DNA of 64,000 nt from NCBI GenBank assembly GCA_964519955.1, contig CAZFLM010000024.1:1-64000 (forward strand). The letters run 5' to 3'. Each line of letters opens with the position of its first letter. Position 1 is the stretch's first letter. The position numbers and the translations under genes were made by a program. This DNA comes from CAZFLM01 sp964519955. Its GTDB lineage: Bacteria; Armatimonadota; Chthonomonadetes; Chthonomonadales; CAJBBX01. This document shows, one piece after another, positions 41,739 to 51,165 of the stretch. Below the pieces are notes generated by a model. It was not told the DNA's origin and searched no databases. It saw only the letters and a list, made by a program, of their open reading frames with translations.

Positions 41739-44729
41739 CTACATATTGGCCAGGAACCAGTTGGCGATCGCCGTCAACTCATCGGCGGCTCGTGCGGTGA
41801 TGTGCTTCCCGCGCTGCGCTACCACGTGGTTCAGGAACGCCCCGAGCGCCTCTCTCGTGCCCGCCATGTCGCCGGCCGCATAGGCGGCCAGCGCCTGTCG
41901 CAGCTTGGTGGTGCACGAGTTGGCCATGCCCTTGTTGTCGATCTGGTGAGACCGGAACATCATCCCGACATCCTCGATCAGCCACTCGAGGTCCGCGGCG
42001 CCCACGGAGTGCTCGGCGGCGCCGATGTCGACGGACCGGCCGGCTATCCGCGCAGCTCCGTAGAGATCGGTAACCACCCCTAGCGGAACATCACTCGACG
42101 CGCCGCGGTCGACGCACGGCGACCCCGTCAGCAGGTGGAAGTCGCCTGCTGTGGGGTTGGAGAGGCGCGGGTCGGCCGTCACATCGGTCGAGTCCGTCGC
42201 TACTGGGTACCACTGTCCTCCATCGTCCTGCACCCAGTATCCGCCTCCCCAGAGGCAGTTGCCGCGCCGGATCGGCTGGAGTTCGCCTGTCGACGAGATG
42301 GCGCTCCCGCTCTGCGAGATGACGGTGTTGGCAATGATCGGGTTCGAGTCGGTCGTCAGGATGCCGCCGGCGCCGTCGGCTCCGATGTTGCTGACGATCG
42401 TGTTGTTGACCAGGCGGTCGCCCTGAGAACCGTTGACCCAGACGGCCCCCCGCTCGCCGCTGACGTTGCCCGCGATGGCGCAGTTGGTGACCGTGCTGGC
42501 GGCGCCGTCGCAGCCCCAGATAAGCAGACCGGCACCCGACAGGCCGGACCGGTTGTCCGTCATCCGACACCGGTCGATCACGTTCGAGCCGTAGCAGAAC
42601 AGCCCGCCGCCGTACGTGCCGCCGCTGTTGTCGCTGAAGTCGCAGTCCGTCGCAGTGCCACTGGTGTCGGCGGTGAAGAGACAGACGGCCCCGTAGCCTG
42701 GCGACACGTTGTGGCGAAACGTCGACTGCCGCAGGCTGGTGGTGCAGCCCCACACGTACATGCCGCCCACATTGGCTGCCGACGTGTTGTCGACAACGGC
42801 GCACCCGTCCATGTCGAGCTGGCCAAACAGGGCCTCGATGCCCCCGCCGACCTGGTCGGCACTGTTGCGGCTGATGGTGCAGTCCAGCAGGCCGAGGTTG
42901 TGGCCGCTCGAGTAGATGCCTCCCCCGATCGTTGCTGCCCTGTTGCCGGCAACGGTGCAGCCGTTCATCGTCGATCGGAACTGCGGCTCGCTCCAGAAGA
43001 CGATCCCGCCGCCGCCGTCTCCGGCAACGTTGTCGCTCACCTCGCACGCCGTGAACGTATGGTCCGCGTAGAGCGACATCCCTCCCCCTGCACCGACGGA
43101 CCGGTTGCGTCGGATGCGGCTGTTGGCCATGGTCATGTTGCAGAGGTATGTGGTGAGTCCGCCGCCCCAGCCGGCGGAGTTATCGTCGATGTCGCAGCCC
43201 GTAAGCGACACCTCGCTCACCTGCAGGCAGAGCCCGCCGCCGGCCGTTGGAGTGCTGTTCCCCAGCATGCCGCAGCCCGTCAGCTCCGCCGTGGTCTCGC
43301 TGATCGTCACGCCGCCACCGTTGCCGCCGGCGGAGTTGCCGACGATCTGGCAGTCGGTTATCCGGATTGGCACCTGGTAGGAGTTCACCCCGCCGCCCCA
43401 ACCGTCCGTGGCATTGCCGGAGACCGCGCAGCGAGTGAGCATGAGGCTGCCGCCCCAGCCTGCCCAGATTCCGCCGCCGGCGAACGAACCGGTGTTGCCG
43501 GAGAGTGTGCAGTCCGTCAGGGACGCCTCTTCGCGCTCGAACCGGATGCCGCCCCCGGCGTCGGTGCAGGTGTTGCCGCTGATGGTGGTCTTCTCGATCT
43601 GAGCCACCGAGTCCTCGGCGAAGAGGCCGCCACCCACTCCGTCGCACGTGTTGCCGGTGATCGTGCAGTCCAGGAGCGTGACGGGGCCGGCATAGACATT
43701 CACGCCTCCTCCACGCCAGCTTCCGGCGTTGCCCTGCACAGTGCATCCGGCCATGTGGAGTGACCCGAAACCTGAAGAAGCGCCGCCGACCCCGGCGCTC
43801 CAGTTGCCGGTCATGCGGCACTCGACGTAGGAGCAGTCCGAGTCGTACTGGTCGACCGCGCCACCCGCGTCCACAGCCTGGTTGCCTGTGAACGTGCAAT
43901 CGGATGCCTCGGTCGTCGCGTAGTGGGATTGGAGCCCGCCGCCGCACCCGGGCGTCGTGTTCCCGCTGAACGTACAGCCGCTGGCGATGAGGCCGCCTTC
44001 CCAGATGCAAGCGCCGCCGCCGTCGAAGGCCGCGGAGTTGCCGGTGAAGGTGCAGTTGTTCAGCGACAGGATGCCGGCGCTTGCGAACACGCCGCCGCCT
44101 CGGTACACGCACGTGTTGTTGGTGAAGGTGGAGTTGGATATGGCGATGTTGCCGTTGACCGAGCATACGCCGCCGCCGTTCCACCCGCCGGTGTTGTCGG
44201 CGAACTCGCAGTCCGAGAGGGTCGCGGAGCAGGTGTCCAGCCACACCCCCATGTACGTGTTGCTGTCCGACCGCAGATGGCTAGCGGTGACCGAGCAGCG
44301 TACTGCGTACGCACCTCGGTAAGTGCAGCCTGTCGTGCGGCAATTGCGGATTGTGAGGTCCGTGTCGACCGCGAGGATGCCATTCCTCGATAGGCGAACG
44401 GTGAGCTGCTCGACCAGGACCGTGGGGCGCGCGCCGCCGGGCGCCGTGCGAGCGTACAGGCAGTTCACGCCTGGGCTCTCCAGGATGGTGGCATCGACTC
44501 CATCGCCCAGCAGGGCTAGATCCTTCTCGATATAGACGGGCGCTGCCAGTGTGTAGACGCCCGCCGCCATCCTGATCGTGTCGCCGGGCGCCGCCGCGGT
44601 GACTGCGTCCTGAAGCGTGGGCTGGTCGTCCGGGACGCGGATGATCTCAGAAGCGCGTGCCTGCGTGCATAGGAGTGGAATGAGGAGTGCGAACAACGGC
44701 AAGGCTGTCTTGCGCATGCTGCCTGGCAT
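41739..44729 (-). CDS. Exported right-handed parallel beta-helix protein with FIMAH-like end
   Basis: A 996-residue protein with signal peptide (LPLFALLIPLLCTQARAS), an N-terminal start of the helix (VPDDQPTLQDAVTAAAPGDT), and about 25 coils with the pattern C-x-[IFV]-[TS]-GN-x(5-9)-GGG, e.g. NCTFTGNSAAFDGGGACIWE and DCTITGNTCDGVGGGLFAED. It ends with a 70-residue helical domain of FIMAH type (IDNKGMANSCTTKLRQALAA, then GKHITARAADELTAIANWFL). It is probably cell-surface attached or secreted, perhaps polysaccharide-binding. AAGGGGG lies before the start. Its promoter lies about 370 bases upstream. Confidence 0.85.
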   Translation of the reverse strand: MPGSMRKTALPLFALLIPLLCTQARASEIIRVPDDQPTLQDAVTAAAPGDTIRMAAGVYTLAAPVYIEKDLALLGDGVDATILESPGVNCLYARTAPGGARPTVLVEQLTVRLSRNGILAVDTDLTIRNCRTTGCTYRGAYAVRCSVTASHLRSDSNTYMGVWLDTCSATLSDCEFADNTGGWNGGGVCSVNGNIAISNSTFTNNTCVYRGGGVFASAGILSLNNCTFTGNSAAFDGGGACIWEGGLIASGCTFSGNTTPGCGGGLQSHYATTEASDCTFTGNQAVDAGGAVDQYDSDCSYVECRMTGNWSAGVGGASSGFGSLHMAGCTVQGNAGSWRGGGVNVYAGPVTLLDCTITGNTCDGVGGGLFAEDSVAQIEKTTISGNTCTDAGGGIRFEREEASLTDCTLSGNTGSFAGGGIWAGWGGSLMLTRCAVSGNATDGWGGGVNSYQVPIRITDCQIVGNSAGGNGGGVTISETTAELTGCGMLGNSTPTAGGGLCLQVSEVSLTGCDIDDNSAGWGGGLTTYLCNMTMANSRIRRNRSVGAGGGMSLYADHTFTACEVSDNVAGDGGGGIVFWSEPQFRSTMNGCTVAGNRAATIGGGIYSSGHNLGLLDCTISRNSADQVGGGIEALFGQLDMDGCAVVDNTSAANVGGMYVWGCTTSLRQSTFRHNVSPGYGAVCLFTADTSGTATDCDFSDNSGGTYGGGLFCYGSNVIDRCRMTDNRSGLSGAGLLIWGCDGAASTVTNCAIAGNVSGERGAVWVNGSQGDRLVNNTIVSNIGADGAGGILTTDSNPIIANTVISQSGSAISSTGELQPIRRGNCLWGGGYWVQDDGGQWYPVATDSTDVTADPRLSNPTAGDFHLLTGSPCVDRGASSDVPLGVVTDLYGAARIAGRSVDIGAAEHSVGAADLEWLIEDVGMMFRSHQIDNKGMANSCTTKLRQALAAYAAGDMAGTREALGAFLNHVVAQRGKHITARAADELTAIANWFLANM

Positions 44730-45317
44730 GGAGCCGTTTCCCCCTTCGAAGTGGTGGCTCGGTCCCGGCCTGGACGAGTGCCTGATCCGGTGGCCGTGCC
44801 CCGGTTGTATCTGGTCCGGGTGGCGCGACGTCTCTGTGGCCGTACTGGCGCGAGACGGTTCGTGGACTGCCTGGCTGGCGAACCCTGTCTGGCCGGGCTG
44901 TTCTGGTTGGCCCAGAATCGTGCCGGATCGGACAGGTTGGACGCGCGGCGCAGCTCAGTTGCGCGCGGTGGGTGCTGAGGCTTCGGCGAAAGGCGGCTGT
45001 GTCCGGGGCAGTCCGCGGGAGGCAGCAAGAGGGGATGCGCGCGCCTGCCGGTCGGACCCCGGGGGTGGGCAGGAGCGATGATCGCTTGCGTGTCTTGAGT
45101 ATAGGGCGTCGTGCGCCGTACGTCAATGTTGCCGGGTGGGATCCCGGCAAGACTACCGGGTGGCAGACCTGGTGGTTGGCATCGCCGCCGGCATTGGGCA
45201 GTGCCCGACCGATCGGTACGCGCGGCGGCGCGAGCGGCGGCCGGAACTCGGTACAATAGCCCCATTCGAGGGTGCCTGTTTGGCCGGCCAGACGCGCGGC
45301 GCCCGAGAGGAGCTGTG
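44730..45317. other. Divergent intergenic region with long leader
   Basis: A 588-base region between the beta-helix gene and the alpha/beta hydrolase gene. It holds the minus promoter at 45098-45126 and a leader of about 360 bases. TACAAT at 45252-45257 may be a -10 for the plus gene, but there is no -35. No conserved RNA element was recognised. Confidence 0.5.
45098..45126 (-). promoter_or_regulatory. Promoter of the beta-helix gene
   Basis: Minus strand TTGACG (45126-45121), 17-bp spacer, TATACT (45103-45098). The transcript would carry a leader of about 360 bases. Confidence 0.6.
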
Positions 45318-46358
45318 ATGCGGAACTCGCCGCCGACGGTTGGCCCAAGCGACGACGCGCTCGGTGAGAATGCGGGGTGCGCCCGACCGGCCCGCGGCTC
45401 CAGGCTGCGCCGCGGGTGCTACCGGCTCCTGCTCGCCCTCGGCATCTGGTGGGGGTTGGGGCTCGGCATCGCCTGGCTCACCATCGCTCCGATCCAGATC
45501 CGCAGCACGGTGACTCCCGCCGCGTACGGCGCGAAGGACTACACCGACGTGGCCCTCCAGTCCGCCGACGGGACCGACCTGGCGGGCTGGCTGATGCCGG
45601 CGAATGGGGCCGCGAAGGGCGTCGTCATCGCGTGCCATGGCATCGGCGCCGACCGCACCTCGCTGCTGCCGTTCGCGGAGACGATGAACCGCCGCGGCTA
45701 TGCGGTGATCCTCTTCGACTTCCGCGCTCACGGCCGGAGCGGCGCTCGGCACGGTACGGCCGGGTACCGTGAGGTCGAGGATGTGCTCGCCGTCATCGGG
45801 TGGGCGCGCGCGAACTCGTCGACGTACGGGCTGCCGGTCGTGCTGTACGGCCAGTCGCTTGGCGCAGCGTGCGCCCTCATGGCGGCCGCGCGGTGCCCGT
45901 ACGTGCGGGCCGTCGTGGCGGAGAGCCCGTTCTCGCGCCTCGACCGCGCGATCGACAACCACTTCAGCCGCACAGCCGGCTGGGCCGCGCCGGTGCTGTC
46001 GATCCCGACGGTCTGGTGGGGTGAGCGCCTGATCGGCTGCCGGGCTCGCGATGTTTCGCCGGAAGCCGAGATCGCCCGGATCGCCCCGCGTACGGTGCTG
46101 CTGATCCAGGATGCCGCCGACCGCCAGGCGCCGCCATCGGAGACGGCCATCTTGGTGCGGGCATCGGGTGGCGCGGCCAAGCTGTGGACGGTGCCTGGCG
46201 CGGACCACGTGTGCGCCGAGTTGGTGCAGCGCGAGGAGTTCGAGCGGCGCGTGGTCGGGCTGTTCGACGCGGCGGCCGGCAAGGTGGGGGCTAAGGCCCG
46301 CCCCGGGGGCGAGCGCGACGCCGGGCGCCATCGTGGTGGGCACGCCTCGAAGGAGTAG
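45318..46358 (+). CDS. Alpha/beta hydrolase with membrane anchor
   Basis: A 346-residue protein. A basic N-terminus and a span near residues 37-57 (LLLALGIWWGLGLGIAWLTI) precede an alpha/beta hydrolase: GVVIACHGIGADRTSLLPFA (oxyanion HG), VILFDFRAHGRSG, VVLYGQSLGAACALMAAARC (nucleophile Ser), LLIQDAADRQAPPSET (Asp) and WTVPGADHVCAE (His). This triad fits the BAAT/PGAP1-like serine hydrolase group. A charged C-terminal tail (ARPGGERDAGRHRGGHASKE) is unusual. GAGAGGAG precedes the start. YfhO follows two bases after the stop, so the two are co-transcribed. Confidence 0.88.
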   Translation: MRNSPPTVGPSDDALGENAGCARPARGSRLRRGCYRLLLALGIWWGLGLGIAWLTIAPIQIRSTVTPAAYGAKDYTDVALQSADGTDLAGWLMPANGAAKGVVIACHGIGADRTSLLPFAETMNRRGYAVILFDFRAHGRSGARHGTAGYREVEDVLAVIGWARANSSTYGLPVVLYGQSLGAACALMAAARCPYVRAVVAESPFSRLDRAIDNHFSRTAGWAAPVLSIPTVWWGERLIGCRARDVSPEAEIARIAPRTVLLIQDAADRQAPPSETAILVRASGGAAKLWTVPGADHVCAELVQREEFERRVVGLFDAAAGKVGAKARPGGERDAGRHRGGHASKE

Positions 46359-46360
46359 AC

Positions 46361-48688
46361 GTGGTGCGCGAACGGATGCGGTCGGCGTGGGCGCCTCTGG
46401 CGCTGGCTGGGCTGGCGGCGCTGCTCATGTGGCGGGTGGTGCTGGGCGGCCAGGCGTTCGTGCCCGCGAACCTGCTGCGCTACGCGGCGCCGTGGTCGGC
46501 CGCGCCCAACGCCGACGCGATGCCGACGTGGAACCCGCTCCTCTACGACTCGGTGGGCCAGTTCTACCCCTGGCGCCACTTCGCGGCGGAATCGCTCCGC
46601 TCCGGTACGATCCCCCTCTGGAACCCCTACGCTTTCTGCGGCACGCCCTTCATGGCGAACAGCCAGTCGGCGGTGTTCTACCCAGGCAATCTGCTCTACT
46701 GGCTGCTGCCCACCGCCACCGCCGCGGGCCTCTCCGTGTTGCTGCACCTCGTCTTGGCGGGCGTGTTCATGTGGGCGCTCGTTCGCCGGCTCGCACGCTC
46801 CGACGCGGCTGGCTTCGTGGCGGGCTGCGCGTTCATGTTGTCCGGGTGGCAGGTGGCCTGGCTGCATCTGCCGACGTTCCTCGCCACCTCCTGCTGGATC
46901 CCGCTCGGCGTGCTGCTGACGCTGCGGCTGTTCGAGAGGGCCAGCGCATCGCGCGCCGCCGGCTTGGGCGCCTGCGTGGGCATGATGCTGCTCGCGGGGC
47001 ACCTCCAGGTTGCGGCGTACGGGCTCATGGCGGTCCTCTGCGCGGCGGTGTCCGGGGCGTGGCGGCTCTGGGCGGGCGCGAAGGGGCAGCAGGACCGGCT
47101 CGTCGTGGTCGCCAGGTCCAAGGCGCTGTTCGTCGCTGCGCTGGCGCTCGGGGCGATGCTCTCGGCGCCGCAGGTGCTGCCCGCGCTGGAGCTGAGCAAG
47201 CGCTCGCACCGCGTGGGCGCCCCGTCCGCCGAGGGGTACAAGGCATACACGGACTATGCGGTGGGCCAGGCGCACCTCGCGACGCTGCTGGTGCCGGGAT
47301 ATCTGGGCGAGCCGGCCGGCGGCGAGGGGCCGTACCGCGGGGTGAGCAAGGGGAATGCCTACTTCAACTACGCCGAAGGGGCGATGTACGTCGGGGTGAC
47401 GACGCTGCTGCTCGCGGCGCTGGCGTTCGGCAGGCGGCGGCGCGACGATGAGGCCGATCCGAAGGCCGCGTGGCTGCTGGGCTCGGTCGGCGTGTTGGCG
47501 CTGCTCATCGCGTTCGCCACCCCGATCGACGCGCTGCTGTACTTCCACGTGCCGGGCTTCGGCCAGTCGGGCTCGCCGGGCCGCGCGCTGGTGCTATGGG
47601 CGTTCGCCGTCAGCGGCCTGGCGGGGATGGGCGCGGGGCGCCTGCTGCGCGGCGAGGTCGGGCTGAAGGCGGCGTCCATCGCGGCCGGTATAGGGTTGGT
47701 GGCTCTCGCCGGAGTGTACCTGCTGGGCGCGTCCGGCCAGGTGCTTCCCGGGCTCGAGGACAACGCGCCCTACATTGGCGACCTGCCGCGCCAGATTGCG
47801 CTTCTGGTGTTGGCGGCCGGCGCGGCGATCGGCGCGGCTCGGAGCCGGAGTTCGGCGCTGCTGACGGCGCTGCCTGCGGCGCTCGTTGCGGTGGACCTGC
47901 TGGCGGCAGGCGTGAACATCAACCCGACCGCGCCGCGTGAGGCGATCTACCCCGAGACGCCGCTTATCGCGAGGCTGCGCGACACCGCCGGCCACGACCG
48001 CGTGATGCCCGTGAACAAGGGCTGGTCGTTCCTCGGGCCGAGGGCGGTGCTGCCTCCAAACGGGGGCGTCGCGCTCGGCATGCGCGATGTGCAGGGCTAC
48101 GACTCGCTCTTCCCGGGGCAGTACAAGCAGTGGATGAACCGCCTGGCCGGCCGCGACAGCAGCCCGCCGGAAGTGGGCAACATGGTCTTCGCCCGCGACC
48201 CGCTGAGCCCGATGGCGCGGCTGCTGGGCGTGCGGTGCGTGCTCTCGCTGGAGCCGATCGCCGGGCTGGGAGGCGGCGAGGAGCAGCTTGACGGCGCCTG
48301 GCTCTACACGCTGCCGGAGTGGCCGGGCCGCGTGCGGATGGCGGACGGGCAGCCTCTTCCGCCGGTGAGTTGGGAGCAGGACGCCCCGACGCGCGTGTCG
48401 TTCCGGGCGACCACGCCTGCTGGGCGCCTCGTCCTCGCCGATCAGCGCTACCCCGGTTGGCAGGCGTCGGTGGACGGCAAGGAGGCCCGCATCGAGGCGG
48501 CGGACGGCATCTTCCGGTGCGTGGACGTGAAGGCCGGCGAGCACCGTGTCGAGTACCGCTACGAACCGCAGGGCTTCCGCGTCGGGCTGTACCTGGCGCT
48601 GGTCGCGCTCCTCGTCGCGCTGGGGGCCGGATGCAACCGCAGATGGACGCAAATGAACGCGGATAACGTGAACTGCAACCACAGATGA
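46361..48688 (+). CDS. YfhO-family integral membrane protein
   Basis: A 775-residue polytopic protein. It has the YfhO core pattern: DSVGQFYPWRHFAAESLRSG, TIPLWNPYAFCGTPFMANSQ, SAVFYPGNLLYWLLP, then 10-12 spans and a long C-terminal extracytoplasmic domain (LVLADQRYPGWQASVDGKEA). YfhO relatives modify lipoteichoic acid or other polymers with sugars and resemble GT-C enzymes. The GTG at 46361 follows AAGGAG; a second GTG lies next to it. The last 15-odd residues (CNRRWTQMNADNVNCNHR) are encoded by a dispersed repeat that also supplies the stop, so the native C-terminus may have been lost. Confidence 0.88.
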   Translation: MVRERMRSAWAPLALAGLAALLMWRVVLGGQAFVPANLLRYAAPWSAAPNADAMPTWNPLLYDSVGQFYPWRHFAAESLRSGTIPLWNPYAFCGTPFMANSQSAVFYPGNLLYWLLPTATAAGLSVLLHLVLAGVFMWALVRRLARSDAAGFVAGCAFMLSGWQVAWLHLPTFLATSCWIPLGVLLTLRLFERASASRAAGLGACVGMMLLAGHLQVAAYGLMAVLCAAVSGAWRLWAGAKGQQDRLVVVARSKALFVAALALGAMLSAPQVLPALELSKRSHRVGAPSAEGYKAYTDYAVGQAHLATLLVPGYLGEPAGGEGPYRGVSKGNAYFNYAEGAMYVGVTTLLLAALAFGRRRRDDEADPKAAWLLGSVGVLALLIAFATPIDALLYFHVPGFGQSGSPGRALVLWAFAVSGLAGMGAGRLLRGEVGLKAASIAAGIGLVALAGVYLLGASGQVLPGLEDNAPYIGDLPRQIALLVLAAGAAIGAARSRSSALLTALPAALVAVDLLAAGVNINPTAPREAIYPETPLIARLRDTAGHDRVMPVNKGWSFLGPRAVLPPNGGVALGMRDVQGYDSLFPGQYKQWMNRLAGRDSSPPEVGNMVFARDPLSPMARLLGVRCVLSLEPIAGLGGGEEQLDGAWLYTLPEWPGRVRMADGQPLPPVSWEQDAPTRVSFRATTPAGRLVLADQRYPGWQASVDGKEARIEAADGIFRCVDVKAGEHRVEYRYEPQGFRVGLYLALVALLVALGAGCNRRWTQMNADNVNCNHR

Positions 48689-48905
48689 ACACGGACGGGT
48701 GCGGATGGCGGCGGGATGACGGCCTTGCTGTCCACCGATGAACGGGGATACGGCACGGCTGATGCAACCGCAGATGGACTCGGATGCACGCGGATAGCGT
48801 CAACTGCAACTACGGATGAGCACGGACGAGCGCAGATGACGGCGGGATAACGGCCTTGCTGTCCACCGATGAACGGGGATGAACGGGGATGGTGTAGGGC
48901 GCTCC
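48631..48905. repeat. ACCACAGATGAACAC repeat cluster
   Basis: Repeated words GCAACCGCAGATGGAC, GCAACCACAGATGAACACGG, GATGACGGCGGGAT and GGCCTTGCTGTCCACCGATG occur two to three times. The cluster begins inside the YfhO reading frame. It belongs to the same family as 27855-28240. Confidence 0.88.
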
Positions 48906-49058
48906 TGACTGTGGGGGCGCCCACGTTGTTCCTAGCCCATCCTTCATATCCTGTCCATCCTGTTCATCGATGTTCAACCGTCCTCTGCAGGGCGTGGCGC
49001 TGCTGGCGGCGAATCGGGGGGCGTTGGTGCATCCTTCGAGTGAGAGGTCCGTGCCGCC
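48906..49058. other. Intergenic remainder before the GHL6-like gene
   Basis: About 150 bases between the repeats and the next gene. It contains a further repeat-like CATCCTGTTCATC word and no clear promoter. Confidence 0.4.
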
Positions 49059-51023
49059 ATGCCCAAGTCGCTCCCGTTCCGCCAGATCCACCTCGACTTC
49101 CACACTAGCCCCGCGATCACGGACGTGGGCCGGGACTTCGACGCCGCGGAGTTCGCCCGGACGATGAAGCGGGCGCACGTGAACAGCGTCAACGTGTTCG
49201 CCAAGTGCCACCACGGCCACCTCTACACCAACACCCAGCGCCCCGAGCGGCACCCCGGACTGCGTCCGGGGCTGAACCTGGTTGGCGAGCAGGTGGAGGC
49301 GCTGCACCGCGAGGGCATCAAGGCGCCGATCTACATCAGCGTGCAGTGCGACGAGTACGCCGCCAACACGCACCCCGAGTGGATCGCGCGGCAGGAGGAT
49401 GGGCGGCCGGTGGGGGCGGGGCCGCTGCAGCCGGGCTGGCAAGTCGTGGACATGTCCTCGCCGTACCAGGAGTACCTGGCCGAGCAGGTCGAGGAGATCC
49501 TGGCGGAGTTCAAGCCCTTCGACGGCATCTGGTTCGATATGTGCTGGGACCAGCCGAGCCTGAGCAAGTGGGCCAAGGCGGGCATGCTGAAGGATGGCCT
49601 GCGGCCGGAGAACGAGACCGACCGCGCGAAGTACGCCCGGGAGGTGGCTCAGCGGTACATGAAGCGCTTCCACGGTATGGTGCAGGCGGCGACGCCCGGC
49701 GCGCTCGTGTTCTTCAACTGCCGCCCGTACGGCTGCACGCCGGAAGAGGTGGGGTGCTTCGAGCAGTTCGAGATCGAGGCGCTGCCGACCGGCGGCTGGG
49801 GCTACCTCTACTTCCCGCGCCACGTGCGCTACCTGCGTTCGTTCGGCAAGGCGTGCGTGGGCATGACGGCGCGGTTCCACAAGAGCTGGGCGGACTTCGG
49901 CGGCATGAAGCCGGAGGCGGCGCTGGAGTACGAGTGCGCCCAGATGCTCGCGAACGGTGCGATGGCCGGCATCGGCGACCAGCTCCACCCGCGCGGCACG
50001 CTGGACCAGGCCGTGTACGACCGCATCGGGCGCGTCTACGCAAAGATCGAGGAGCGTGAGCCGTGGCTGGAGGGCGCGGAGCCCGTCACGCAGATCGGCG
50101 TTCTGACGAACCCGAACTCCGTCGCCAGCCAGCTCACCCGGGCGGACCAGGGCGCTACGCGGATGCTGACGCAGCTCAAGCACCAGTTCGACTTCGTGGA
50201 CGCCTCGCGCGACTGGGCGAAGTACGACCTGATCGTGCTCCCCGACGAAGTGCCCGTGGACGCGGCGTTCGCGGCGGAGATCGAGTCCTACCTGGCGAAG
50301 GGCGGCCGCGTGTTGGCCACCGGTACGAGCGGACTGGCCGACGATGGCAAGAGCGTGCTGCTGCCGTCGCTGGGCGTGAGCGTGGAAGGGCCCTCTCCTT
50401 TCACCACAACCTACGTGCGCTTCGAGCCGGCCGCGGCCGAAGGCGTGCCTGCCACCGACCACGTGATGTACGAGCGCGGCCTGCGGGTGCGAGCGCGCGA
50501 GGGGGCCGAGGTGCTGGCGCGGGTGGTGGAACCCTACTTCGAGCGCACGTGGGAGCACTTCAGCTCGCACTTCCAGACGCCTCCGGACTCCGTGACGGAC
50601 TACGCCGCGGCGGTTCGCAAGGGCAATGCCGCGTACATCGCCTACCCGATCTTCGGCGCGTACGCCCAGCACGGCAACGAGTGGATGCGGCTGCTCGTCC
50701 GCAGCGTGCTGGACCTGCTGCTGCCCGAGCCGCTGGTGCGCGCCCAGGCTCCGACCGGCGCGGAGGTGACGGTAACGCGCCAGGGCGAGCGCTCGATCGT
50801 GCACGTGCTCTACTACACTCCGGAGCGCCGCGCCGACGGCCTGGACCTGGTCGAGGACGTGGTGCCCCTCTTCGACGTGCCCGTCGCGCTGAAGCTGCCG
50901 GTGGCCCCCAAGCGCGTGTACCTGGCCCCGACCGGGCAGGACGTGGCGTTCACCTACGCGGATGGTTACGCGTCCGCGCGAGTGCCGCGCGTCGACGGGC
51001 ATGCGATGGTGGTGTTCGAGTAG
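49059..51023 (+). CDS. GHL6/GH42-like putative glycoside hydrolase
   Basis: A 654-residue protein without a signal peptide, so probably cytosolic. The N-terminal barrel has FRQIHLDFHTSPAITDVGRD, MKRAHVNSVNVFAKCHHGHL, AEFKPFDGIWFDMCWDQPSL (a likely acidic active-site strand near residue 150-165) and FFNCRPYGCTPEEVGCFEQF. A GH42-type trimerisation domain follows near residues 345-530 (YDLIVLPDEVPVDAAFAAEI), then a beta-rich end. This is the plan of GHL6 plus trimerisation-domain proteins found in this lineage, whose sugar substrates are not fixed. A sensible Shine-Dalgarno is weak (GTGAGAGG). Confidence 0.8.
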   Translation: MPKSLPFRQIHLDFHTSPAITDVGRDFDAAEFARTMKRAHVNSVNVFAKCHHGHLYTNTQRPERHPGLRPGLNLVGEQVEALHREGIKAPIYISVQCDEYAANTHPEWIARQEDGRPVGAGPLQPGWQVVDMSSPYQEYLAEQVEEILAEFKPFDGIWFDMCWDQPSLSKWAKAGMLKDGLRPENETDRAKYAREVAQRYMKRFHGMVQAATPGALVFFNCRPYGCTPEEVGCFEQFEIEALPTGGWGYLYFPRHVRYLRSFGKACVGMTARFHKSWADFGGMKPEAALEYECAQMLANGAMAGIGDQLHPRGTLDQAVYDRIGRVYAKIEEREPWLEGAEPVTQIGVLTNPNSVASQLTRADQGATRMLTQLKHQFDFVDASRDWAKYDLIVLPDEVPVDAAFAAEIESYLAKGGRVLATGTSGLADDGKSVLLPSLGVSVEGPSPFTTTYVRFEPAAAEGVPATDHVMYERGLRVRAREGAEVLARVVEPYFERTWEHFSSHFQTPPDSVTDYAAAVRKGNAAYIAYPIFGAYAQHGNEWMRLLVRSVLDLLLPEPLVRAQAPTGAEVTVTRQGERSIVHVLYYTPERRADGLDLVEDVVPLFDVPVALKLPVAPKRVYLAPTGQDVAFTYADGYASARVPRVDGHAMVVFE

Positions 51024-51076
51024 GGCGGGTGCTGGGTGTCGGGTGCTGGGTGCCGGGTGCTGGGCGGGCGCAGCAT
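51022..51076. repeat. Short 14-bp tandem (GGGTGCTGGGTGTC type)
   Basis: Three to four imperfect copies of GGGTGCTGGGT(GTC/GCC) directly after the GHL6-like gene. The low-complexity word resembles the GGGACTTGGGACTTGGGGG stretch at 284-303. Confidence 0.6.
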
Positions 51077-51081
51077 GCCCC

Positions 51082-51110
51082 TTGACGGGTATGTATGCGC
51101 GCTATACAAT
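51082..51110 (+). promoter_or_regulatory. Promoter of the DUF2235-lectin gene
   Basis: TTGACG (51082-51087), 17-bp spacer, TACAAT (51105-51110), about 55 bases before the start. Confidence 0.6.
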
Positions 51111-51165
51111 GGCGGAACCGCCGGGACACGATGCGCCGGCGCGCTTCACAGGGCGGAGGACTGCA

